Assembly: GCA_038114465.1 (NCBI GenBank)
Contig: JAYNQW010000012.1
Location: 43,367 to 107,366, forward strand
From: CALINB01 sp938045325
GTDB lineage: Bacteria; Pseudomonadota; Alphaproteobacteria; Rhodospirillales; CALINB01
Direction: 5' to 3'
DNA length: 64,000 nucleotides
Shown one piece after another: positions 25,722 through 32,921 of the stretch. A program made the position numbers and the translations under genes. The notes under the pieces are model-generated. The model was not told where the DNA came from, searched no databases, and saw only the letters and a list, made by a program, of their open reading frames with translations. How positions within the stretch are numbered: the stretch's first letter is position 1; each line of letters opens with the position of its first letter.

Positions 25722-27716
25722 ATGAATGAGATGAAATGCCCGGTCATGCACGGCGGTAATACCGCCGCCAGCACATCGAAGTCGGATTGGTGGCCGGCGG
25801 ATTGGGGTCACTACGGCGGCTTGATGGTTCGCATGTCCTGGCACGCTGCGGGCTCGTATCGAATTTCTGATGGCCGTGGCGGCGGCGGTACCGGCAATCA
25901 GCGCTTCGCCCCGTTGAACTCGTGGCCGGACAATGCCAGCCTTGATAAGGCTCGGCGTTTGTTGTGGCCGATCAAAAAGAAATACGGCAACAAGATCAGC
26001 TGGGCCGATTTGATCATCCTGGCCGGCACCATTGCGTATGAATCCATGGGTTTAAAAACTTTCGGGTTTGCATTTGGCCGGGAAGATATCTGGCACCCCG
26101 AAAAAGACACCTATTGGGGTGCGGAAAAAGAGTGGCTCGGCAAAGACCGCTATGCAAAAGCCGGCGATGAAACCTCGCTCGAAAACCCATTGGCCGCCGT
26201 ACAGATGGGCCTGATTTACGTCAACCCGGAAGGCGTCGACGGCAAACCCGATCCTTTGAAGACGGCAGAGGCCGTTCGCGAAACCTTTGCGCGCATGGCC
26301 ATGGACGATGAGGAAACCGTCGCCTTAACCGCGGGTGGTCACACCGTCGGTAAAGCGCATGGCAATGGCGATGCCAGCAAGTTGGGCCCGGAGCCGGAAG
26401 GAGCCGATGTCGAAGAACAAGGTTTCGGCTGGCGTAATCCGAATGGTTCGGGTGTCGGCCGCGAGGCCGTCACCAGCGGCATCGAAGGCGCCTGGACGAC
26501 CCATCCGACCGTGTTCGACGACGGCTATTTTGATCTCTTGTTTAAATACGACTGGGAACTGAAAAAGAGTCCGGCGGGCGCGAACCAGTGGGAACCCGTC
26601 GATATCGCCGAAGAAGACATGCCGGTGGACGTCGAAGATCCTTCGATCAAGTGCAAGCCGATCATGACCGACGCCGACATGGCGATGAAGATGGATCCGA
26701 TTTACCGCGAAATCTCCTTGCGGTTCCAAAAAGATCCGGATGCGTTTCGCAATGCCTTTGCGCGCGCCTGGTTCAAACTGACCCACCGCGACATGGGACC
26801 GAAAACGCGTTACGTCGGCCCCGACGTGCCGCAAGAGGATTTAATCTGGCAGGATCCGATCCCCGAAGGTCCGACCGATTACGACGTCGACGCCGTCAAA
26901 GCCAAGATCGCGGCGGGCGGTTTAAGCGTCGCCGACATGGTCGCAACCGCGTGGGACAGTGCGCGCACGTTTCGCGGTTCCGACATGCGCGGTGGTGCGA
27001 ACGGTGCGCGCATCCGTCTCGCACCGCAAAAGGATTGGGCAGGCAACGAGCCCGCCCGCCTGGCCAACGTGCTCGGCGTGCTGGAACCGATTGCCGCCGA
27101 AACCGGTGCAAGTGTCGCGGACGTGATTGTGCTGGCCGGTAACGTCGGTATTGAACAGGCCGCCAAGGCCGCCGGTTTCGATGTCACGGTACCGTTCGCG
27201 CCGGGCCGCGGCGATGCGACCGACGAGACGACCGATGCCGACTCGTTCGCTCCGCTCGAGCCCATCCACGACGGCTATCGCAACTGGCTCAAGCAGGACT
27301 ATGCCGTCTCGGCCGAAGAACTGATGCTGGACCGTACCCAGTTGATGGGACTGAGCGCCCCAGAAATGACCGTACTCATCGGCGGCATGCGCGTGATGGG
27401 CACCAACCATGGCGGCACCAAGCACGGCGTGTTCACCGAGAAAGAAGGCGCGTTGACGAACGACTTCTTCGTCAACCTGACCGATATGGCCTACGCGTGG
27501 AAGCCCAAAGGCAAAAATCTTTACGACATCGTCGAGCGCAAAACCGGCAAAACCCAATGGACGGCGACGCGCATCGACCTCGTCTTCGGGTCCAACTCGA
27601 TCCTGCGTTCCTACGCCGAGGTCTACGCCCAAGACGGCAGCGAAGAAAAGTTCGTCAACGACTTTGTCGCCGCCTGGACCAAGGTCATGAACGCGGACCG
27701 GTTCGATCTCGCATAG
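25722..27716 (+). CDS. katG: Catalase-peroxidase KatG, N-terminal segment deleted
   Basis: This bifunctional heme catalase-peroxidase has both peroxidase-like domains. Distal residues Arg37, Trp40 and His41 are in VRMSWHAAGSYR, the proximal His207 is in AGGHTVGKAHG, and the Tyr and Met of the Met-Tyr-Trp adduct are present in LIYVNPEG and RMAMDD. Length is 664 residues against about 720-740 usually. The family normally has two Trp-Trp-Pro motifs about 50 residues apart; here the first (DWWP) runs straight into the second (WWPADWGHYGG), so the segment between has been lost in frame. AAGGAG precedes the ATG. The palindrome at 25676-25692 suggests heme/iron control. Confidence 0.93.
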   Translation: MNEMKCPVMHGGNTAASTSKSDWWPADWGHYGGLMVRMSWHAAGSYRISDGRGGGGTGNQRFAPLNSWPDNASLDKARRLLWPIKKKYGNKISWADLIILAGTIAYESMGLKTFGFAFGREDIWHPEKDTYWGAEKEWLGKDRYAKAGDETSLENPLAAVQMGLIYVNPEGVDGKPDPLKTAEAVRETFARMAMDDEETVALTAGGHTVGKAHGNGDASKLGPEPEGADVEEQGFGWRNPNGSGVGREAVTSGIEGAWTTHPTVFDDGYFDLLFKYDWELKKSPAGANQWEPVDIAEEDMPVDVEDPSIKCKPIMTDADMAMKMDPIYREISLRFQKDPDAFRNAFARAWFKLTHRDMGPKTRYVGPDVPQEDLIWQDPIPEGPTDYDVDAVKAKIAAGGLSVADMVATAWDSARTFRGSDMRGGANGARIRLAPQKDWAGNEPARLANVLGVLEPIAAETGASVADVIVLAGNVGIEQAAKAAGFDVTVPFAPGRGDATDETTDADSFAPLEPIHDGYRNWLKQDYAVSAEELMLDRTQLMGLSAPEMTVLIGGMRVMGTNHGGTKHGVFTEKEGALTNDFFVNLTDMAYAWKPKGKNLYDIVERKTGKTQWTATRIDLVFGSNSILRSYAEVYAQDGSEEKFVNDFVAAWTKVMNADRFDLA

Positions 27717-27743
27717 CACCGGTCTCCCTAAAGGCTTTGCAGC

Positions 27744-27776
27744 CGAATAGCCGATCCTCCCCCCTCTGGCTATTCG
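27744..27776 (+). terminator. 9-bp hairpin after katG
   Basis: Perfect arms CGAATAGCC and GGCTATTCG enclose a 15-base loop, starting 28 bp after the katG stop. The following sequence is TTGCAATC rather than a T-run, so it may be a weak terminator or an mRNA-stabilising structure. Confidence 0.5.
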
Positions 27777-27811
27777 TTGCAATCAACGGCGGCATGTGTT
27801 CGAAAGGATGC

Positions 27812-28525
27812 ATGCCGTCGTCTTCTTTTCACGATATCGCCGAAGCCGCCGTTGCGAGAGGACTGCTGGTCCGCGGCGGGTTTCATCCCGGCCCCGATGA
27901 TGCCGTTCCCGGCGATCCGGCGACGGTTATTCTCATCGGCAACGCCGGCCCGGATCTGTGGCAAGCGTTTGAAAACCGCACGGAAGACACGCTCGATACC
28001 TGGACGGAAAAAACCGTCGCGGCCATCGCAACCCAGTTTAACGCGCGTGCATTGTTTCCGTTCGACGGCCCGCCCCATTGGCCGTTTCAGCGATGGGCGC
28101 AACGATGCGAGCCGGTCTTCCCCGCACCGATCGGCTCGCTCATTCATCCCGAATACGGTCTTTGGCACGCCTATCGGGCGGCGCTTTTATTCGACACACC
28201 CATCGATCTTCCCGCGAGAAACGATGCACCGAACCCGTGCGAGACCTGCGCGGATAAACCTTGCCTCACGACCTGCCCAGTCGGGGCTTTTAAACCCGAT
28301 GCCTACGATGTACCGGTCTGTCTCGATCATATCGCAGCTTCTCAAGGCGAAGATTGCCTCGGTCACGGCTGTGCCGCGCGCCGGGCCTGCCCCATCGGAC
28401 GCGACTATATATACGCGCCCGCCCAGGATATACGCGCCCGCCCAGGCCCGGTTTCATATGCAGGCGTTTCGCACCCTGGCCAAACGGCACGGATAGCTTC
28501 AATTCCCCGAAACGGGTGGACTTGA
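27812..28525 (+). CDS. Ferredoxin-like 4Fe-4S protein (QueG C-domain-like), C-terminus frameshifted by 19-bp duplication
   Basis: The protein has two cysteine clusters, CETCADKPCLTTCPVGAF and CLGHGCAARRACPIG, like the ferredoxin half of epoxyqueuosine reductase, but without a recognisable corrinoid half. Its reaction is unknown. The unit ATATACGCGCCCGCCCAGG occurs twice in tandem (28409-28427 and 28428-28446). Removing one copy restores an ending APAQARFHMQAFRTLAKRHG with a stop at 28496. As written, translation leaves that frame and runs to 28525. The start is uncertain: ATG 27812 has AGGA close upstream, and ATG 27794 is an alternative. The metal sites are intact, so function may survive. 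Confidence 0.75.
   Translation: MPSSSFHDIAEAAVARGLLVRGGFHPGPDDAVPGDPATVILIGNAGPDLWQAFENRTEDTLDTWTEKTVAAIATQFNARALFPFDGPPHWPFQRWAQRCEPVFPAPIGSLIHPEYGLWHAYRAALLFDTPIDLPARNDAPNPCETCADKPCLTTCPVGAFKPDAYDVPVCLDHIAASQGEDCLGHGCAARRACPIGRDYIYAPAQDIRARPGPVSYAGVSHPGQTARIASIPRNGWT
28409..28446 (+). repeat. 19-bp tandem duplication causing a frameshift
   Basis: These are two exact adjacent copies of a 19-bp unit inside the ferredoxin-like gene. The flanking bases differ on both sides, so the unit boundaries are exact. The insertion is not a multiple of three and changes the last codons. Confidence 0.92.
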
Positions 28526-28552
28526 AGGCCAATCCGCTCCTATATGCCCCCC

Positions 28553-29401
28553 ATGAGCGAGCAAACATTCATCAAGATGCACGGCTTGGGCAACGATTTC
28601 GTCGTGCTGGACGGCCGCCAAAATGGGATCGCCTTGAGCGCGGAACAAGCGCGCGCGCTCGCCGACCGGCACACCGGCGTGGGCTGCGATCAGGTGATCG
28701 TGATCGAACCCGCGCGGGATAAAAGTGCCGATGCCTTCATGCGCATCCATAACGCCGACGGCGGCGAGGTCATGGCGTGCGGCAACGCCTCGCGCTGTAT
28801 CGCCTCGCTGCTCATGGCGGAAACCGGCAAACAGGAAATCGTGCTTGAGACCGGCGCGGGCTTGTTGAACGCGAAAGCCGCGAACGGCGGCAACGTCACC
28901 GTCGATATGGGGCCGGCGAAACTCGAATGGAACGAAATTCCGCTCGCCGAGGAAACCGACACGCTGCATTTGTCGTTTTCGCGCGGCGATCTGAAGGACC
29001 CGGTCGCGGTCAACGTCGGCAACCCGCATGCGGTCTTTTTCGTCGACGATGCCGAAGCAATCGATCTCGAAACCGTTGGCCCCGAAATCGAACATCATCC
29101 GTTTTTTCCCGAGCGCACCAACGTCGAGGCCGCGCAAGTGATCTCGCCCGATAAAATTCGTTTGCGTGTGTGGGAACGCGGTGCCGGCATCACGCAAGCC
29201 TGCGGCACGGGCGCATGTGCGACCCTGGTCGCGGCGCACCGGCGCGGCTTGACCGGGCGCAAGGCCTCGATCATGCTCGACGGCGGCACACTCGAAATCG
29301 AATGGCTCGAGAACAATCACGTGATGATGACCGGGCCTGTCGCCACGAGTTTTACCGGCACCGTCGATTTCGCCGCATTATCCGGATCGGAAACACGATG
29401 A
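28553..29401 (+). CDS. dapF: Diaminopimelate epimerase
   Basis: This enzyme converts LL- to meso-diaminopimelate for lysine and peptidoglycan, using two cysteines without a cofactor. MHGLGNDFVVLDGR opens the protein. The two catalytic cysteines lie in MACGNASRC and QACGTGACATL, and the substrate region VGNPHAVFFVDD is present. The start is taken at the second ATG (MSEQTFIKMHG, 282 residues); an ATG three codons earlier (28544) is possible. The stop overlaps the mtaB start by four bases (ATGA). Confidence 0.96.
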   Translation: MSEQTFIKMHGLGNDFVVLDGRQNGIALSAEQARALADRHTGVGCDQVIVIEPARDKSADAFMRIHNADGGEVMACGNASRCIASLLMAETGKQEIVLETGAGLLNAKAANGGNVTVDMGPAKLEWNEIPLAEETDTLHLSFSRGDLKDPVAVNVGNPHAVFFVDDAEAIDLETVGPEIEHHPFFPERTNVEAAQVISPDKIRLRVWERGAGITQACGTGACATLVAAHRRGLTGRKASIMLDGGTLEIEWLENNHVMMTGPVATSFTGTVDFAALSGSETR

Positions 29402-30669
29402 AGCAAACGGATGTCGTCACCTTCGGTTGCCGATTGAACGCTTTGGAATCCGAAGTGATCCGCAAGCACGCGCGCGCGGCGGGCCTGCAGAATGCGCTGA
29501 TCGTCAACACCTGCGCGGTGACCCGCGAGGCCGAACGCCAAGCCCGCCAATCCATCCGCAAGCTGCGCCGTGACAATCCCAATGCCACCATCATCGTGAC
29601 CGGTTGCGCGGCACAACTCGATCCGGACACCTATGCCGCCATGCCCGAAGTCGACCGGGTCATCGGCAACGAGGAAAAACTCAACCCGCGGTCTTATATC
29701 GAAGGACGCAACGAAGCGATCGACGTCACCGATATCATGACCGTGACCGAAACGGCGGGGCACCTGCTCGACGGATTCGAAAGCCGGACCCGCGCGTTCG
29801 TGCAAATCCAGCAAGGCTGCGATCACCGTTGCACGTTCTGCATCATCCCGTTCGCGCGCGGACCGAACCGAAGCGTGCCCGCCGACGATCTCGTACATCA
29901 TGTCCGCACGCTGGTCGGCAACGGCTACAAGGAAGCGGTGCTGACCGGGGTCGACATCTGCTCCTATGGCTACGATCTTACCGGCAAACCCCGCTTGGGT
30001 GACTTGGTGCAAAAAATCCTGCACGAGGTTCCCGAGCTGTACCGGCTGCGTCTCTCGACTCTCGATCCGGCCGCCATCGACGATACGCTGCTCGCGGTCT
30101 TCGCCGAGGAGCCCCGCTTAATGCCGCACGCGCATCTCAGCCTGCAGGCCGCCGACGATATGGTTTTGAAACGCATGAAGCGGCGTCATTCGCGCCAAGA
30201 CGCGATGGATACCTGCGAACGTCTGCGCCACGCGCGGCCCGACATAGTGTTCGGTGCGGATATCATCGCCGGCTTTCCGACCGAGACGGATGCCATGTTC
30301 GACAACACGCTGAACGCCGTTCAAGACATGGGCCTGACATTCCTACATGTTTTTCCCTATTCCGAACGCCCCGGCACGCCGGCGGCGAACATGCCGAGCG
30401 TGCCCGAAGCCGTTCGTAAGGAGCGCGCCCAAACGCTGCGCCGCGTCGGTGAAACCGCGCAACGGGATTTCTTCAGCCGTCAAATCGGTCAGGATGTCGA
30501 TGTGCTCGTCGAAAAAATCGGCAATCACGGCGCGCAAGGTCACTGCCCGTATTTTGCGCCGGTTCACGGGCTCGATAACGCCGCACCCGGCTCGATCGTC
30601 AAGGCCCGGATCTCGGGCATCGACGGCGAGTCGTTAACCGGGCATGTGTTGGAACAACGCGCGGCCTAA
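29398..30669 (+). CDS. mtaB: tRNA (N6-threonylcarbamoyladenosine37-C2) methylthiotransferase MtaB
   Basis: This radical-SAM methylthiotransferase adds a methylthio group to t6A37 of tRNAs reading ANN codons. The 423 residues start VVTFGCRLNALESEVIRKHA, with the N-terminal UPF0004 cysteines at FGCRLN, VNTCAVT and VTGCAAQ. The radical-SAM cluster motif is in QQGCDHRCTFCIIPFARG, and a TRAM-like domain ends the protein (QDVDVLVEKIG to SLTGHVL). The cysteine spacing and sequence favour MtaB over MiaB. The ATG at 29398 gives the ATGA overlap with dapF; a longer upstream extension is an artefact. Confidence 0.93.
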   Translation: MKQTDVVTFGCRLNALESEVIRKHARAAGLQNALIVNTCAVTREAERQARQSIRKLRRDNPNATIIVTGCAAQLDPDTYAAMPEVDRVIGNEEKLNPRSYIEGRNEAIDVTDIMTVTETAGHLLDGFESRTRAFVQIQQGCDHRCTFCIIPFARGPNRSVPADDLVHHVRTLVGNGYKEAVLTGVDICSYGYDLTGKPRLGDLVQKILHEVPELYRLRLSTLDPAAIDDTLLAVFAEEPRLMPHAHLSLQAADDMVLKRMKRRHSRQDAMDTCERLRHARPDIVFGADIIAGFPTETDAMFDNTLNAVQDMGLTFLHVFPYSERPGTPAANMPSVPEAVRKERAQTLRRVGETAQRDFFSRQIGQDVDVLVEKIGNHGAQGHCPYFAPVHGLDNAAPGSIVKARISGIDGESLTGHVLEQRAA

Positions 30670-30671
30670 CC

Positions 30672-31607
30672 ATGAGCAATCAAGAAAAATCCGGCTGGCT
30701 CTCGAAACTCAAATCCGGCCTTTCGAAAACATCGGACCGGCTGACCGGCGGCATTACGGACTTACTCTCCAAACGCAAACTCGAGGGCGACACGCTCGAA
30801 GAGCTCGAGGAAATCCTCATCACCGCCGATCTCGGCGCCAAGGTAGCGGCGCAACTGACCGGCGGACTCGCATCAAAACGGTTCGATAAAGAAGTTGACG
30901 AGACGGCCGTGCGCGGCGCACTCGCCGATGATATCGCCGCCATTCTCGAACCGGTCACGAAACCGCTTGAGATCGATACGGGCCATCGCCCGCATGTCGT
31001 CTTGGTCTGCGGCGTGAACGGCAGCGGCAAGACGACGACTATCGGCAAGCTTGCTCATCAATTCCGCGAACAAGGAAAGAGCGTCATGCTGGCCGCCGGC
31101 GATACGTTCCGGGCCGCCGCCATCGAACAACTGCAGGTGTGGGGCGAGCGCGCGGATTGTCCCGTCGTGACTTCGGAGATCGGTGCCGATGCTGCCGGGC
31201 TCGCATTCGAAGCCCTGGAAAAAGCCCGTGCCGAGACCATTGATGTGCTGATGATTGATACCGCCGGGCGGTTGCAAAACAAAAAAGACCTGATGGCAGA
31301 GCTCGAAAAAATCATTCGGGTGATCAAAAAGATCGACGACACGGCGCCTCATAGTTGCCTTTTAGTGCTGGATGCAACCGTTGGGCAAAACGCGCACGCT
31401 CAAGTCAAAGCGTTCCGTGACATGACCAACGTGACCGGACTGGTACTGACCAAGCTTGACGGAACGGCCAAGGGCGGCGTTGTTGTGGCACTAGCCGATT
31501 CATTTGCGCTGCCGATCCACGCCATCGGCGTCGGCGAAGGCATCGACGACCTAAAGCCGTTCGAGGCAAAAGCTTTTGCCCGCAATTTAATGGGGCTCGA
31601 AGCCTAA
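30672..31607 (+). CDS. ftsY: Signal recognition particle receptor FtsY
   Basis: This SRP receptor GTPase pairs with Ffh to deliver ribosomes to the membrane. The N domain (LTGGITDLLSKRKLEGDTLE) is followed by the G domain with CGVNGSGKTTTIGKLAHQF, DTFRAAAIEQL, DTAGRLQNKKDLM, TKLDGTAKGGVV and the closing GVGEGIDDLKPF. At 311 residues it lacks the long acidic A domain of E. coli, as is usual in Alphaproteobacteria. It starts two bases after the mtaB stop, so dapF-mtaB-ftsY is one operon. Confidence 0.97.
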   Translation: MSNQEKSGWLSKLKSGLSKTSDRLTGGITDLLSKRKLEGDTLEELEEILITADLGAKVAAQLTGGLASKRFDKEVDETAVRGALADDIAAILEPVTKPLEIDTGHRPHVVLVCGVNGSGKTTTIGKLAHQFREQGKSVMLAAGDTFRAAAIEQLQVWGERADCPVVTSEIGADAAGLAFEALEKARAETIDVLMIDTAGRLQNKKDLMAELEKIIRVIKKIDDTAPHSCLLVLDATVGQNAHAQVKAFRDMTNVTGLVLTKLDGTAKGGVVVALADSFALPIHAIGVGEGIDDLKPFEAKAFARNLMGLEA

Positions 31608-31629
31608 ATTTTGGGATTATTTTTCGACT

Positions 31630-31836
31630 TTATTTTTCGTCGTTGGCAGCGGGTTGGTCTTCCGAAAGGTCGAGCTCACCATTCGGGTCCGATGTGACGA
31701 GCTGGGCGATGACATCATAGGTCTCGGCATTCGTCTCCATCTGCTCTTTCAATTCCTGGTTGGTATCGGCGATGTTTCTAAAAAACGTCGCGGCGGCACG
31801 CAATAAATCCGCGGCAACCTCTGCATGTGTCGGCAT
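31630..31836 (-). CDS. Small hypothetical protein
   Basis: This is a 68-residue protein starting MPTHAEVAADLLRAAATFFR and continuing NIADTNQELKEQMETNAETY, predicted mostly helical with an acidic C-terminus. The ATG at 31836 has GAAAGGATAG upstream, so a 12-codon longer frame is not favoured. I do not recognise a family. It converges on ftsY with a 22-bp gap. Confidence 0.6.
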   Translation of the reverse strand: MPTHAEVAADLLRAAATFFRNIADTNQELKEQMETNAETYDVIAQLVTSDPNGELDLSEDQPAANDEK

Positions 31837-31939
31837 ATGAACTATCCTTTCAACAATAGGCGACCTTAACACGCCGGGATTGAATTAACACCCTGAGCGG
31901 GACGGAATACTTTGAAAAATTTCTGGAAAACCGAATGAA

Positions 31940-32164
31940 TCAGACTTTCACATTAAAATAAAAGCCGCGCGGCACATCGCCCCGGATTGGCTGATCGCTA
32001 TTCAGCAATTGATTGAGGCGGGCAAAAGCCCGGGCTTCTTCATCGGGCGTCGCCGCCGCCGTCACGGAGGCCAGCGTTTTCGCATCCCGCGCCGTTTGCA
32101 AACTACGCAACGGGCCGGTCAGCTCAGAAACGATATCCCCCACAGATTTCGTTACATCCGTCAT
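31940..32164 (-). CDS. Small hypothetical protein
   Basis: This is a 74-residue protein starting MTDVTKSVGDIVSELTGPLR, with an Ala/Thr/Asp-rich middle and a GDVPRGFYFNVKV end. There are no cysteines, membrane segment or motif that I recognise. It may be co-transcribed with the smaller gene to its left. Support is an open frame with a sensible N-terminus only. Confidence 0.5.
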   Translation of the reverse strand: MTDVTKSVGDIVSELTGPLRSLQTARDAKTLASVTAAATPDEEARAFARLNQLLNSDQPIRGDVPRGFYFNVKV

Positions 32165-32224
32165 GGCCCTACTATGGCGGGAAATGGTTAACGGAATCTG
32201 TAGCCGTCATTCGACGCAGCGATC

Positions 32225-32749
32225 TTAGGATTTCGGCCGCTCGTGGGTGCCGTGAACGATCTTGCCCGTATTTTCGCGATATTGCTCGAGAGCCCAGGTC
32301 ACGCTGGCGAAGGCCAGGTCATCCCAAGGTATTTCCGACCAATCGAATAGGCCGACATCCAGACTTTCCGGACCGGCCGCGAAGGAAGGGCCGGTCATCC
32401 GGGCGCTATAGAACACATAGACATGACTGACATGGGGAATTTCATAAATGCCGATCAGCCGGTCGATCTCGATTTTAGCCCGGGCCTCCTCCCAAACTTC
32501 GCGGGCGGCGCCTTCGGACATGGTTTCATCAAGCTCCATGAACCCCGCCGGCAAGGTCCAATGACCGTGCCGGGGCTCAATCGCGCGGCGGCATAACAGG
32601 ATTTTATCTTCCCAGGTGCAAACCGCGCCGACCACCACTTTCGGGTTGTTATATTCGATATAGCCGCAATCGGGACACACCAGGCGGGCCCGGTCGTCTC
32701 CATCAGGGATTTTTTCAACACTCGGTCCGGCTGGCGTTGGCTTATTCAT
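32225..32749 (-). CDS. Nudix hydrolase with zinc-ribbon-like N-terminus
   Basis: This 174-residue protein probably hydrolyses a nucleoside diphosphate linked to another group (ADP-ribose- or NADH-like substrate). A CPDCGYIEYNNPK knuckle precedes the Nudix fold. The Nudix box GFMELDETMSEGAAREVWEE keeps the metal-binding REVWEE glutamates. The glycine usually found after the EE pair is replaced (EEARA), a variant I associate with this zinc-ribbon subgroup. Only one CxxC pair is visible, so zinc binding is uncertain. Confidence 0.88.
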   Translation of the reverse strand: MNKPTPAGPSVEKIPDGDDRARLVCPDCGYIEYNNPKVVVGAVCTWEDKILLCRRAIEPRHGHWTLPAGFMELDETMSEGAAREVWEEARAKIEIDRLIGIYEIPHVSHVYVFYSARMTGPSFAAGPESLDVGLFDWSEIPWDDLAFASVTWALEQYRENTGKIVHGTHERPKS

Positions 32750-32921
32750 ATGGGCAGTGTGGCGTGTGATCGAAATTCAGGCAAGCCACTCCTTCGTGAG
32801 CAACCGGCCCCATTAAAACCATGGAATACACAAGTCATTCAAATACTTGTAGACTGACTCCTGTTCGAAATACATAAGATGACCGATTCATCTGACTGCC
32901 CCCACTGAGAGAAAAAAACCG

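Noticed and set aside
29170..29397. N-terminal extension of mtaB overlapping dapF
   Set aside because: The conserved protein begins at MKQTDVVTFGC, with an ATGA overlap at 29398.
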